DNA from: Nymphaea colorata
Lineage: Eukaryota; Streptophyta; Magnoliopsida; Nymphaeales; Nymphaeaceae
Direction of reading: 5' to 3'
Assembly (NCBI RefSeq): GCF_008831285.2
Contig: NC_045141.1
Coordinates: 7,367,353-7,431,352 of the forward strand
Length of the DNA: 64,000 nt
Shown here: piece by piece, positions 31,401 to 44,901 of the stretch
Numbering within the stretch: position 1 is the first letter of the stretch
Layout of the letters: each line of letters starts with the position of its first letter
Program-made: the position numbers and the translations under genes
The notes under the pieces: generated by a model
What the model saw: the letters and a program-made list of their open reading frames with translations, nothing else
The model's database searches: none
What the model was told of the DNA's origin: nothing

Positions 31401-34400
31401 AACACGAAAAAGATAACATGCATTTACAAATCAATGGATAGTCTATCCACTGCTGTAAAAATTGGTCCGCTGTATATTTTAATGGAATAGTTGAGAACCG
31501 ACAAGTAGATTCGATTCATGAGTCATCGAGGAGGGGCAGAGGTAAGGGGAAGGAGAAGCCCGCATGGATCCTCGCTCTATCTTAATTTAAAAAAAAAAAA
31601 TTTACATATAAATTTTAAAATTTCTGGCTCCATTCCTGACATCATTTAAATTATTTTATATTTTATATAATACTTTTCAAGATAAAAATTTTCCAAGTAT
31701 TTTTTTCTTGACATGTAACTGATTGAACTGAATTGGTGAATCAGCCGCAATTCTATTAATTTCTGAGATTTGCAACAGCTGCTTTGTTCTACATGATGAA
31801 TTATAAGATGTCGATGGGTTGAATCGCAGTTGAGTATCATCTCCTTATATCTCGTTGATTGGACACCGCTTAGTATTTGAACGTGATGCACGGCACGCAT
31901 AATACCGAATCCAATCTTTAATTGTTTTTTAATTGAATTTAGATCTGAGATTGAATATTTGTCTAATTTGGTAAGAAACTGCCCCTGCCTAAATCGGAGT
32001 CCCATGAAAGTTTTCTTATTAGTGAACCAATCCTTGGTATAGGTTTTTATCATATTCTATTTGTTATCTCATAAATATGAGTTAGAGACATGCATATATA
32101 TTTGTACATCACGTCCCTTAGAAAGTTAAGTTTTTTTTTTTTTCAAATGTTATATAGCCATGTCTATATTTATGTTTTTGATTAGAACAAATTACCATAA
32201 TTTGTCAACACCTTTCTCACAAATCTTACCAACTTATTTTCACATTTGCCGTTCCTTAATTCCGAATCTACTCTTAACCAAAACAAAAAAAAAAACAAAT
32301 GAGGAATTAAAAAGTGGAGTGATCCAGCCAGATTCCGCTGGATGTTTGGAAGTTAAAATTATACATGTAAAGGTTTTCTAAAATTCGCCGGAGGCATCCT
32401 GGTACAAATTTGTAAGGAAAACATAAAAATTTTTTGAGAACATACCCTTGCACTTGACAGCTATGGAATATTCGGTCCTGCCTTTTATCCTTTTCTTAAT
32501 CGCAAGCTTGTCTAGGCAGATGCGACCGGACGTTTAACTTTTAACCTTCTTCAATTCAATTTTAAGGCGTACAATTTGATCCGTTCTCTTGCCTCTTAGT
32601 CACCACCACCAACACTTTGAAGAGATTTTATAACATAAAAGTTTTGAATGTTTTCCGTGCTCAAAAATAGATTGCAAAGGGGAAAAGTAACAGCAAGCTA
32701 AGGGGTTGTCTTGACTGAGATTGACTTATGAGTGGTAGTCTTGCAATCAGGTTCAGATCATTTGGACTCAAATTCAGACCTTACTAGCAATAAGATTCAA
32801 CATTTGTATGTAATAATATTGGTTCAGATTTTGTTCTTTCCTTGTATTATATGGCTACGGTAGAGATTCTACCATATATGTCTTTTTCCTTGTGTGGACT
32901 CCCTTTTAGCCCTTGTGATAATGATTCCTATGGTATTACGACCCTTGCTACAATGATGCGATACATAGATCAAATTTGTTCGTTGATTGAATTTTGTTTG
33001 ACTATCTGTAGCTCATTTGCGTATGATAAAGAGTAAACGTTTTCTATAAATGTATGACCATGTTATTAAGTTTTTTTTTTTTTAATTTAAGTTCTTTTTT
33101 CTATAAAAAGTGAAATAAAACAATTTGATTATAATGCATTGTATGTCACATAATAGGTCTCATTCTTCTACCATTTTTCGGTAGTCGATGGTTATTGATA
33201 GCTACTACATTGACAAAATATCAAACTTTGATTCTGTAGGCTTAGCTATGAAACTGCACACCAAGTCTAAAAAGGCTTATAATTTGTCTCTTTGAGCTTA
33301 TTTTATGTTTTTAAACAAGCCGAATAACTGGCAGCCTGGCTTCTTTACCAGCCTAATCATGATACCCTTTAGAATATTATGTTACCCCATCTTTCTAAAA
33401 GTCACAAGGGATCATTCTTATATATATATATTAAAAAAAAAAACTGCTTATAGCAGAAGAACCAATCACACTCCCATTATGACATGCGGCTACTATATAA
33501 TAATATAGTATAGCCCATGACCCTTATAAGTAAAGCTCTCTAAGGCCATGTAAGTAAAGGCTGATCAACCATAGCAAACACGTTAACCATAGACCCTGAT
33601 ATCATACTTATAGAGACAAAACTTGCTTTCTAATAAGATATACAAGAATACCCATAACTTAAAAGCAGATTGGTCTGCTTAATTAAGTTAATAAAATGTG
33701 GTGCCCATGACTAGAAAGTGGCAAGTTGAAAGGGAATTCTCCTGGAATGCTCAGTGAAGAACTAAGGTTGAGAAAAGGTGTCGGCCGGAGGCGATAATAT
33801 TGGGAGCAAATGGCACAGAAGAACACTGCTGCTCCTCACATGCACTTCGCAAGTACAGTGAACTAAAAGAATTTGGATTGCATGCTTACTGCACTTGCAC
33901 GCTCACTGGCATTAAAAGTCAGTCACATGAACAATCATGCCACTTGTTGGACGAACAAATGACATTTTTATTGGTATTAATGTCAGTTATGCTTCGTGCG
34001 GTTGCTCCCTTTCCACTCCATTAATTTCTGTTCGACTAATTGCTTTCTTATATATATATATATATAACTGCTTTTATCTAATCTCTGCATTCATTATGAA
34101 TTAATGAAGAGAAAGAAAAGGAAATGGTCTCGTTATTGACTTGTTCAGATGTAGTGTTGAGACATATATACTGACGATGATGCCTCCCACCAATTCATCT
34201 TGCCCCTAGTGGTTTCCTACTCTAAAGTACTTTTAGTGCCTTTTTTCCGTAAATTTAACAATACATATAGACAAATGCAACATATTAAACTTTATAAAAT
34301 AAAAAATTGCAAATCTGATGTACAAATTTAACTTGATAAGGTTTTAAAAATTGAGCAATATTGGACTTTTCAGCTCGCAAAATCTTTAAACATCAAAATA

Positions 34401-34911
34401 TCAAGAATACCTTATATATATACACACACACACACACACATTACATCTACTTATATTGCTAGATTTGTGGAAAGAAACCTTAAAATTCATATTTTTTGGA
34501 TATGCAAGATTAGTTTTAAAAGTAAAAAGTTGTTTGAATTTTGACTTTAAAATCCTACGGAATCTTATTTTCATATTTTAAATTATAAGTTTATAATGTT
34601 GTAGCTGTAGATATAAAGGTCAAATCCATGAGCCAAACTATAGAAAAATGGGTGAAAAAAATATTAAAATAAAGGAGCTGTTTGACCTACAAAAAATTAA
34701 TCATGTTGGAGGAATGTCTTATATACGCATGCTTTTCACTGATACTATGTATTCTTTTTAAAGCTAAGTTTATTGGTATGATCTAATTTTTTCAAAACGT
34801 CCAAGTCTACTAAAACTCATGTTAATATTACGAGAGTCTTACGTGGCCTTTGTAAAACCTGATTCTTAAGCCAAAATCTGTAGAACTTTTTGAAGTTAAT
34901 TCTTCCATTCT

Positions 34912-34958
<47 letters not shown>

Positions 34959-35525
34959 GCGTATACAATTGAAAATTCTCAAAGGGAACAGCTTACACGC
35001 TTTCATCACCTCCGACGCGGTTTATCGTTAGTCTCGCATACAGAAGACAGCTTCTTCCATTTCGAACCGCACTAACGCCAACCACTACGGGAATCCTTTA
35101 ATTTTTCCTTTCATCCTTTTTCCTGATTTAATGGTGGGAATGTCCGAAGTTCAAAGCGCAAGAACAACTTAAAATGGGATGATGCATGGTAAAATATTGT
35201 ATTATTCAAAATTCTAAAAGTGAACAGAAAGTCTCCTGAATTTGTGGGGAATATTTAAAAATACAAATAAATACTTGTCAAATATAAAAAATCAGAATCA
35301 AGACACATCGTCTCCAAATGCGTGATATTTTGAAGGCATGATCCACCTTTTCTTCAAAGGAAAAGCATAAGATGGCAATTTACAAGACGGCTAGGAACTA
35401 AGGAGGAGAGACAAAAGTTGGTTGAACCATTAAAATCGTCATTATGTAAACAAGCAAAAACAAGCCAGTGTGGCAACTCCATGATCTTCAATCGGAGACC
35501 CAACTAGAGCATCTTATCATGGCAG

Positions 35526-35578
<53 letters not shown>

Positions 35579-35746
35579 TATCCGACCTCTAAATAGCGAT
35601 AGCTGACCCATTTCATCTTTCTTATGTGTGTATGTGTGTTTTCAAAATATAGACTACTTTGGAAGAAGAAGTTGATTAAAATGGGTGCAAGGGTTTTAAG
35701 ATTGTTTAGCAGTTAGAATACTCTAGTGGGTATCATAAATCTATCT

Positions 35747-35846
35747 CAAAGATTAAAGCAGATTGATAAATGTCTATCAAAAGATTATGATAAATTTATG
35801 TCAAAGATTAAAGCAGATTGATAAATGTCTATCAAAAGATTATGAA
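35747..35846. repeat. Tandem duplication with a period of about 56 bp
   Basis: AAAGATTAAAGCAGATTGAT followed by AAATGTCTATCAAAAGATTA occurs twice in direct order with almost no differences. Non-coding, about 0.8 kb upstream of the CSLC start codon. Confidence 0.85.
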
Positions 35847-36099
35847 ATACTCCCAAAATGTTCTGTTTAAGAGACAACCCTTAAGCGAATGAACATTCCT
35901 CGGCACACCTGCTTTTGAGGGCGAAGCATTATGACTTGGGGAGGAGACAGGGACATGTTGGCGGGCTTCCTGGGTGCGCAGACATAATTAGGTCGTGAAT
36001 CTTTCCATGCTCCAACTTGCGATAGCTGTTTTTTTTTTTAATTATTCTTTGGATTTTTTCGCTTTTTTTTATTTATTTAAACGGCCCACCACGTCCTCA

Positions 36100-36644
36100 A
36101 GTGAGAAAATAAAATATTATATACATCAACCGTTACCAATCTGTAAAATTTCTAATTTTGAATCACTTGCTCCGCTCTCGTTCTCTCTGGTTTATTCTGT
36201 TTTCCTTTTCTCACCGCTGTTTCTAGGTTCTTTCCTATTGCTGAATTCGCATTTGGCACATGCCCACCTTCTCTTTCAGCACTGCATCACACGGGTTTAG
36301 AAGCTATAAGATGTTCTCACTTCTCACTCTTCTTCCATCCTTGACTGTTCCCAGTAGATCTTCTTCTTCTTCTTCGCATACCGATACTTGTTGAACTCCA
36401 CATAGAAATCTAAGGATCACCATTTTTTTTTGTTGGTGTCTCCCGCCTTGCTCAATTCACCTTCTTCTTCATCTTCCTGTTTTTTTCATTTTTTGTCTAG
36501 TGGAAGCATGAAACTGTGAGATTTTGATGCTCTTCATCTCCATCGCCCTTTCTGATAATCGTCATCGTTATCATCATCATCATCTTCTTCTTATTCTTTG
36601 TCTTGAAAATACTCGAGAGAAGATCGATAGACTTGTAGGGGCTA
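36100..36644 (+). promoter_or_regulatory. CSLC: Core promoter and 5' UTR of the CSLC gene
   Basis: TATATA at 36,118-36,123 in an A/T-rich setting is the likely TATA box. A pyrimidine-rich leader follows with long CTT/TCT runs (36,170-36,240, 36,360-36,375, 36,560-36,600), typical of a plant 5' UTR. The leader before the ATG at 36,645 would be roughly 490 bases. An intron in it cannot be excluded. Confidence 0.55.
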
Positions 36645-39600
36645 ATGGGGTTCGAGCTTAAGGACTGGTTGTCGAGGGAGAGCTACAGAGGGACGCCGGT
36701 GGTGGTGAAGATGGAGAACCCCAACTGGTCGATGCTCGAGCTGGAGAGTCCAGGGGACCCTCTTCTGGACAAGGGCAGGGGCAAGAACGCGAAGCAGCTC
36801 ACTTGGGTTCTCCTCCTCAAGGCCCACCGTGCCGCTGGCTGCCTCACCTCCATCGCCTCTGCAACTTGGGGCCTCGGCTCCACCATCCGACGACGAATCT
36901 CTGCCGCCTCCTCGCCGGACGACACTGTCTCCGCCTCTGGGAAGAAGAGGAGAAACAGGTTCTACTCCTGCATCAAGGCGTCCCTTTTCCTGGCCCTCCT
37001 GATGCTCGTATTCGAGGTTGCAGCTTACCTCAAAGGGTGGCATTTCGGTGCCTCTCATCTCCACTTTCCCTCTTCCTTTGGATTGCAGAGCCTCCTCCAT
37101 TCTGTCTATTCCTCGTGGGTGTTATTCAGAGTGGAGTACATTGCCCCCCTCCTTCAGCTTCTCGCGGACGTCTGCATCATATTGTTCCTAATTCAATCAT
37201 TGGATCGGTTAATCCTCTGTCTAGGTTGTTTCTGGATCAGATTCAAGAAGATCAAGCCCGTTCCCAAGGTGGAAATTGGGCTGAATACCGATCTTGAAGG
37301 TGGAAACAACGCGGATTTTCCGATGGTTCTCGTTCAGATTCCCATGTGCAATGAGAAAGAGGTAAACATCACTTTTTTCTTTCCATGTGTATGGCGGAAA
37401 ATTTGATCAAAATTGGTCACCATATTCTGTTGGAATTCTCTTCTAATTAGGAGCACAGATTTATGCCTAGCACCGTGAAATCCTTTTTATAAACTCTTTA
37501 GTTCGGATGTCTTGTGAATTTGATGGTAGATTAATAGAAGAAAGATATCTTGTGAATTTGATGGTAGATTAATAGTAGAAAGTTTGTAATTCAAAGTTCA
37601 GTCCTGGCAGACTGACTTCTTAGTCTTTTGCTTTGCACTTGAAATTATTTGCGCTTGAAACAGAACAGGGAAGTGCGATATCGGGTTGGGTTTACGGGCC
37701 GAGAAACCCAAGATTATGTAGAATAGAAAAACAAAGATTTTTTAAAAAATATTGAAAATGAGTCCTGATCATGCGCGTGACAAGTGCAAAGAACAAAATG
37801 ACGCAGTTGAGACTTTATCCCAGGTCTTCAACTTGACACTCCTCCTCTCTCGCCACCTGTTATCAATTGTTGGTATCCAGTAAACGACTGCATTTTCTCC
37901 CAAGAATTTGAACATGATTTTAGTGTCATCTTCTAAAAACTTATTTAGTATGTATCTCGTAAATTTGACTAATTTTATTTGGGTGTACTGACTTTTGAAG
38001 AGGCGAACAACATAATAAAATGTGAATATTTTTAGTTGTTTACAGGTGAGTCCCTGATTGAATGAAACAACTTCCAAATAAACAATAAAGGTTTTGCAAA
38101 TCTGATGCCCAATCTTTAAAAAACGCTTTAAAGATTAAAGATCACGGATTGGTAGCTTAGCTCCGACGGTTGGAAGACCAAAATGGTTGGTGTGGTGGGT
38201 TGGTCTGTCTGTCAGACGAATAATCATAATTTGTTTCTCAGTGGTGCATTCTCTTCTATAAGCCAAAGTTGAATGCACGTCAGAAAGTCGAACAACACCG
38301 TAGTGCTTTACCGCTTCTCCTGAGGTTGAGGGCCGAATTTTTTCCTGTTGTCTATAGAATCTTAAAAGATGATGGTACATGTTACTGATAAATTAGAGAT
38401 GATGACAAAGATTACGAACTTTGAATGTTTATTAAAATTTGCTATTTCTTTTCACGGAAGAACTAAATACTTTAGTTAGGCACCTTATTTGGAGGGTCGT
38501 GAACTTTATCAAATGCCAGCTCAAACCGCATGAAATAATACAAACTTTTAAACATATTACATGAAGACTTCCACACCAAAAAGAATTCATGGGACATTAA
38601 GAAAACTTTGACATCTGCAATCAAATTCTGGCGAACGTTGCCTACTGTTCGTCTCTTAAGAAATGTGGTTACGTTTCTCTGTTTTTGAGTGTGAGGTTAC
38701 TAATTTTGGTGAAAAAGAAAAAGAGTTTTTTATTTGTACGTACTTGCTTTAAATAATTGATAACTGAGATTGATCTCCACATTTTTTGTTTTCTAAAGGT
38801 TTATCAGCAGTCAATAGCTGCTGTTTGTAATGTGGATTGGCCGAAAGAGCGGATCCTTGTCCAAATTCTGGATGACTCAGATGACCCTACAACTCAGTTG
38901 CTTATTAGAGAGGAGGTAGAGAAATGGAAACAGAATGGTGCCAACATTGTCTACAGGCACCGTGTTCTCAGAGAAGGATACAAGGCTGGAAATCTTAAAT
39001 CTGCCATGAGTTGTAGCTATGTGGAGGATTACGAATTCGTTGCCATATTTGATGCTGATTTCCAACCATTTCCAGATTTTTTGAAAAGAACAATTCCCCA
39101 TTTCAAGGTATGTAGTTTGGGTTCTTTCTTCTTCTTCTTCTTCTTAAGTTGATTTTTTTATGTACATTATTTACTGAAATTGTTGATGCTGTGGTTTTTA
39201 TAATGTTTAGGACAACTTGGACGTCGGTTTGGTTCAAGCAAGGTGGTCATTTGTGAACAAGGATGAGAATCTGCTAACCAGATTACAGAACGTTAACCTT
39301 GCATTCCATTTTGAAGTTGAGCAGCAGGTGAATGGTATATTCTTGAATTTCTTTGGATTCAATGGCACTGCTGGTGTTTGGAGAAGGAAGGCTTTGGAAG
39401 AATCTGGTGGATGGCTCGAGAGAACAACTGTAGAAGACATGGATATTGCAGTCCGTGCTCACCTCCAGGGATGGAAATTCATCTACCTCAATGATGTAGA
39501 GGTAACAACAGCCACTTTCTGTTTGTTTACACTTCCTTCTAGATGCCATTGTCTTTCTTTTATTCTGTGAAAATGATGATCATGTTCTTTATCATTGGGG

Positions 39601-40523
39601 GATTGTTCTTTCGTATGAACAAACGGATCATGTTTTTTCTGGTTAACACATCTTCATAAAACTTGTTTCTTTTGCCCAACTGCAGTGCCAATGCGAACTT
39701 CCAGAATCATACGAAGCATATAGGAAACAACAACACCGTTGGCATTCTGGCCCAATGCAGCTATTCCGGCTTTGCCTACCTGATATAATTCGTTCCAAGG
39801 TATGCATGTACCTCTTGCCGTCTCTTATTTCGAAGTTTGTTGTTGCAACATATATTCATGTGGCTGAGATAAATCACTAATTGTGCGTTCCCAACATTTG
39901 ATTATCAGATTGGAGTTTGGAAGAAAGCCAACCTCATCTTCCTATTTTTTCTATTGAGAAAACTCATACTTCCCTTCTATTCCTTCACTCTTTTCTGTAT
40001 CATTCTTCCAATGACAATGTTTGTTCCTGAAGCTGAGCTGCCAGCCTGGGTTGTATGCTATATACCTGCCACCATGTCCATCCTCAACATACTCCCGGCA
40101 CCAAAGTCCTTTCCTTTTCTTGTCCCTTACCTTCTATTTGAGAACACCATGTCCGTAACCAAGTTCAATGCCATGATTTCAGGCCTCTTCCAGTTGGGAA
40201 GTGCCTATGAGTGGGTTGTTACCAAGAAACTAGGCAGATCGTCTGAGGGAGATCTCGTTGGTTTGTTGGAAAAGGAACCAAAGCATAAACGTGGTTTTTC
40301 AGAGCCAAATCTTGATTCTCTGATAAGGGATCAAGCAACCAAGAAGCCAAAGAAGAAACGAAACATGATATATCGGAAAGAACTAGCACTTGCCCTTTTG
40401 CTGTTAACAGCTGCTGCAAGGAGCTTGCTTTCTGCTCAGGGGATTCACTTTTACTTTCTACTATTCCAAGGAGTATCTTTCCTAGTGGTTGGCTTAGACC
40501 TGATCGGGGAACAGGTTGATTGA
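36645..40523 (+). CDS. CSLC: Cellulose synthase-like protein C (xyloglucan glucan synthase), five exons
   Basis: Exons: 36645-37361, 38799-39107, 39211-39501, 39686-39799, 39909-40523. All borders are GT-AG with phase 0, giving 681 residues, the usual CSLC length. The enzyme is a Golgi GT2 glycosyltransferase that makes the beta-1,4-glucan backbone of xyloglucan from UDP-glucose. Seen here: a long N-terminal region, membrane segments near 109-128 and 165-190 (with the CSLC-type [17 protein letters not shown]), then the catalytic region. That has LDDSDD (263-268), DAD (324-326), VEDMD (416-420) and QQHRW (454-458), i.e. the D, DxD, (T)ED and QxxRW signature. C-terminal membrane segments flank a basic loop with SEPNLDSL. 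The start is supported by agreement with family N-termini. The first intron (1,437 bases) is the longest. No defect is visible. The CSLC4/5/12-type subgroup is not resolved. Confidence 0.95.
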
Positions 40524-40970
40524 TTGCAGCAGAATCTGAATCAATAAAGGGAGAGAGGCTGTGAAATTGTTGACCAAACCTCAGTAACTGAACCATCCGG
40601 AGAGAGCGGAGCAGAGGGACTTTATAGGAGGCTGTTGCCTTCGGTTGGGATCTTGTCTGCATTAAGGTGAATATGCTGCTGCTCTTGTTATGAAGGTTCA
40701 ATTTGATTCATTGGGGTGATGGGCAAGTCCATCGACCTAAGAAAATTCCGTTGGTTGAAATTAGTTGCGAGATTGCAATTGATGAGAACCGCTAGAGATG
40801 GTAATACAGAGAAAGGGCCCTGTCAACTGCCGTCGCCACAGCCATGAATTCTTAAGTTGTTGGTACATCAATCGGTATTCTTATATTATTCTTTCCCTGC
40901 AATGATCACGCAGTATTCTTTGTCTTCATAAGTTGTCACCTCCATGTAATATTCATAATAATCAGCAAGG
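40524..40970 (+). terminator. CSLC: 3' UTR and likely poly(A) region of the CSLC gene
   Basis: AATAAA occurs at 40,543-40,548, only 20 bases after the stop. A T-rich stretch with near-canonical signals (AATATTCATAATAATC) lies at about 40,945-40,965 and is a more usual distance away. Which one is used cannot be told from sequence. From 40,970 to 41,530 I see nothing to annotate. Confidence 0.4.
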
Positions 40971-41535
40971 GCTTCTTTTGGGACTGATATTCGTCTGCTT
41001 ATGGTTTAGATTTTATTGCTTCACCGAGGCAGCAGGTGTTTTATGATGTATTGCTATCTAGGAGAAGCTATTGTCTTGTGTTATCAGAAAGGAAGGCTAG
41101 AAAATATATTGACTGTAAATGAGAAGATTGTTTACGAAAGAAACCTGGCAAAAGTTTTGCACGCTACTTGTGATTTTACTAATTCGTTAGGAAAAACTTT
41201 CTCACTCAAAAATTGGGACAGTTTTCTAAACTCATCTTGAGCATAGGGCCTCTTCATTCTTTTGTTTCTCCTGTTTTTGTGGAAGGATCCAACATGAAAA
41301 AAGTTCTTTTTATGTTTTTACGAATTAAACATGTTGCAAGAATTCCCCTTTAATCGGTCTGCCATTGAACGGTTTTGCCGTAGGGGAAAAACTTTTGCCT
41401 TGAACTTTAAAGGAATGGAATGTACGAAAGTACCGTGACATAATTTCACTTCTTTAGGTAACGTTTGATGAATCTGGAATTGGAAATATATTTTTGAAAA
41501 TACATTTTCTAGAGAAAAAAGAATGGGAAAAATTT

Positions 41536-41645
41536 TTTTGATTCTCATTTTGATGTGTGTGTGATGATTAAGAATTTTTGATTCTCATTTTGATGTGTGT
41601 GTGATGACTAAGAAATATATTTTCAGAAATATATTTCTTAGTTTG
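41536..41645. repeat. 38-bp tandem duplication and palindrome in a MITE-like stretch
   Basis: TTGATTCTCATTTTGATGTG plus TGTGTGATGA occurs twice in a row. A palindrome formed by CTAAGAAATATATTT and AAATATATTTCTTAG follows. The surrounding 41,455-41,690 (GTTTGATGAATCTGGAATTG) resembles common plant MITEs. Confidence 0.6.
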
Positions 41646-42399
41646 ATGAAAAAGAAATATATTTTCAAGTTCAGTGTTACAAATTAAGGGAAATTACCGT
41701 TGAAAACGCGGACGGACGTCAGCCACGTGCTGTAGGCCGATTCAGCTCCTTCAAGGCCGGTTCCAATCTTACATCCACCTCGCTGCTATAGGGTGTGCAA
41801 GGTCTCACCTGCCGGATGAGGCGCTGCCTCAATGATTGAACTCAGGCGTTTATCAGGTTCGGTTGCTGACAGAGTGGCCCGAATTCACCGATTTTTAGAA
41901 ATTCAGGGAAATCTCCAAAAAATCCTGAATATTGGTCCACAACTAGAGCATGAGTAGGGAATTGGATGCCCCAGTTTGTAGCTGACACCGATGATCAGGT
42001 GCAAAATGCGCCCCCTGTGAAGTTGTTTGTCGCCTGATGCTCTTGTCTCCAGAACGACGTCTCTCTGTTACACAGTAGCAGCCTTCCCTTGATCGATTTC
42101 TCACCAAATCGAAGACAAACAGCAATGAAAACACCAAAAATCAATAGATAATCAAAATACGAACAGATCCATGTGGATAGTTCACCTGATTTCATGATTT
42201 ACCCTATAATCTGACAAACATTGGGTCGCGGCCACCATTGGTGAAGAAATTCCTTAGATTGCTGCCGATTTCCACCTATTTCCGGCCGGCACCTCTTGCT
42301 CTGTCAGATCTGCTCGGATTTGGCTCAAAATTGTTGGAGATCTTTGTTAGGATGTGGAAGATGAAATGCGATTAAAAGCCCTCTGGCACAAGAGGGACT

Positions 42400-43911
42400 A
42401 CAGAAATGAGCGCCCCTGTTATATTATGTTAACTCGAGCTCGGTTCGATCAAACGTGTCAGAGCTCAAACTCAAACTCGAGCTCGTTTAACTCGTTTATA
42501 GGCATGTTGTCTACAAGTGTGTTGCAGTACGACTATGGAGAAAGATGGCAACGAGCATGCTGCTGCTATGGAAGAGATGACAACAGAGGATCTGCGGAAA
42601 AAGAAGAATCAGATGAGATATATGGATTTTAAGTTTGGGTTTTCATGGAACCCTTGAGATATCTGGATTTTAATTTTTGGTTTTCAAGGAACCCTTGCTC
42701 ACGCTCAGCGCTGAATGAAGGTTTCAGATCACTTGCTGAAACGAGGGTTTCATGAACCTGAAAGGCCTCGCTCCAGCACCACCCTTTGATGAGCGAGGGT
42801 TTCTGATTGATCTGAGTGATCTGAAACCCTCTGCTTTGCTAAGCGAGGGTTTCATCCCTCACTCATTGCGAGTGAGGGTGTTTTGAAAGCTCGCTCGTTT
42901 GAGAAGGGTTTTGAAGAAAGAAACCCTTCCTCCAGTGAGCGAGGGTTTTAGATTATGAAGCACCAATGAGCAAGGGTCTCATCCCTCACTCGTTGTGAGC
43001 GAGGGTGTTTTGAAACCACACTCGTTGGAGCAAGGGTTTTGAATTTATCTCCCCGTGAATCGTATGTTTGTAACAATAGGGACAGAATTTCTTCAATTCC
43101 AATCGACCAGGTGTATTGTGTCGATTCTTTTGAGTAATATATCTGGAAATGCCCGGTGATTCCTTCTTCTTATCGGCACCATTTCGGACACAACTGGTAC
43201 ATTCCAAAATAACCGTAACTCTGGGATTTTTACCCTTGGGCATAAACCTCCTTTGTATTTTGGATTCCCCCAACTCTTTCTTCCCTTCTTCAATCCGAAG
43301 AAGAAGAAAGGAGAAAGGAAAAAAATAGAAGTTGCTAACTGGAAATCTAATTATGAAAGATTTCGTTGCAAGTTGTAATCAATAGAATAGAGTAATACGT
43401 AATACAACTATTTACTACAATTCAATTACTATTCCTAATCTCAGTATTTTATTTCAGTATCACTTAATTGAAGTACCCTTGCTCCAGCGACCGAGGGTTT
43501 CCCTCAACTTAGAGTTAGAGAGAGGCATACCTTGACTGGCTTTGCGGCAACAAATGAGAAGGGCAAAGCAGCAAATGAGAAGGGCAATGGTGGTGTCAGG
43601 CATTTAGATGAAGCATTGAAGACACTTTTCATTTGGATGAAGCATTGAAGAAGAAGAAAGAGGGGAGAGAGAATGCACAGGATGACATGAAATGTGAAAT
43701 GGAAAAAGCAAAATAACTACTACTTTTGCTCGAGCCGAGTTGAGCTTAAAACATTCGGAGTTCAGTGAATTCGAACTCAGTTCGACTAAAAAAGCGAGCA
43801 GAAAAATGAGCTCGAGCTCGGCTCATTTATTAAAATAGTCAGCTCAAACTCGATTTCGAGTCAAGCTTTAATGAGCCGAGCTCGAGTTGCTCGGCTCGTT
43901 GTTCACCCCTA
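42400..43911. mobile_element. Second member of the hAT-like family seen at 7.5 kb (left end uncertain)
   Basis: The right end reads GCTCGTTGTTCACCCCTAG, preceded by dense GAGCTCGAGC and GAGCCGAGCTCG motifs. Near 42,430-42,500 the same motifs occur (ACTCGAGCTCGGTTCG). The interior shares GAGCGAGGGTTT with the element at 7548-8652. No transposase is visible. I could not find an 8-bp duplication, because the left end is not defined. It borders the truncated end of the gypsy element at 43,912. Confidence 0.6.
42690..43045. repeat. Array of GCGAGGGTTT-type units inside the hAT-like element
   Basis: GAGCGAGGGTTTC, GAGTGAGGGTGTTTTGAAA and inverted AACCCTC or CCCTCACTC occur at least ten times in 350 bases, in both orientations and with irregular spacing. 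The motif also appears at 43,470-43,500. Confidence 0.75.
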
Positions 43912-44896
43912 GGGTTAGCTGAGGATTCTCCAATAGAATCGGTGCTGTCGCTACTTCCTCATCATTGGGCTGATTGTAACATAGCTTGAGTTTTGAGACA
44001 TGGAATATGAGGTCTATGAGGCTTGCATCAGGCACTTTTAATTTGTAGGCTACTGTTCCCAACATGCTTCTTGACTTGGTGAGGGCCCACAAAGTGGGGA
44101 GCAAGTTTAAGATTCAAGTTTGTTCCTAGAGGCAGCAGTCCATGAGGTGGGATACATAGATACACCCAGTCTCTCATTTGAAACTGCTGATCACGATGTG
44201 TCATATTATATTGTATGTCCCATTCAGTTGTGAGCTGGTGTCAATGTTGATTAAGATCTCTTAGCACCACATTGCGACAACATAACCATGCATCTACCGC
44301 GTCGTCTCTCGCTATGCCTGGCTGGTACTTGCGCAGGTCTAGGGTAGGCCTGCATGGACTGCCTCAAATGGTGAGGTGCCTATTGCTGAATGCCACCCCA
44401 TATTGTTGGTGAACTCGGCCCAAGATAAATAGTCAGCCCATATTTTGCGGCATTACCAAAGCAGCAAGTGTACATTTCTGATCTCTTGTTGACGACTCAG
44501 TTTGTCCATCGAATTGGGGGTGGTAGGAAGTGCTCACTTGTAGCCTTGTCCCTTGCATGTGGAAATACTCATTCCAAAATTAACTTAAGCAAAGGGAGTT
44601 TCTATTACTGATGATTGAGCGCGGGAGCCATGGAGCTTCCCCATCGTGTCCTGAAAGTTTTGCTCCACCGACCTTGCTAAGAAAATGTGGGCCAATGGTA
44701 TGAAGTGTGTATATTTAGAAAGCTTGTCCACCACTACCAAAATTACTGATTTTTTAGGAAGGACCTCAACAAAATCCATTGAGATATCTTTCCAAATCTG
44801 ATTGAGAATGAGAAGTGGTAGTAGAAGACCAGTGGGCCTCCTTGCTTCATATGTATTTTGCTGGTAGATTTCACATTTTCTAATGTATTCCTTATT
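43912..44896 (-). pseudogene. Integrase of the Ty3/gypsy element, core and C-terminal part
   Basis: From 44,896 downward: KCEIYQQNTYEARRPTG, QIWKDISMDFVEVLPK (first catalytic Asp), VVVDKLSKYTHFIPL, then degraded core sequence with stops. In the C-terminal part LAPHFVGPHQV and VAYKLKVPDASLIDLIFHVS lead into the end before a chromodomain (NQPNDEEVATAPILLENP). The second Asp and the Glu cannot be placed with confidence. The reading ends at the border with the hAT-like element. Confidence 0.85.
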
Positions 44897-44901
44897 GCCT
44901 A

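Noticed and set aside
36642-37100. A 152-codon open frame on the minus strand over CSLC exon 1
   Set aside because: It is a shadow of a GC-rich coding exon. The plus-strand frame has full family similarity and correct splice sites; the minus frame has low-complexity composition.
42690-43045. Repeat array considered as a CRISPR-like or satellite locus
   Set aside because: Units are degenerate, in both orientations and irregularly spaced, in a plant genome and inside a transposon-like unit.
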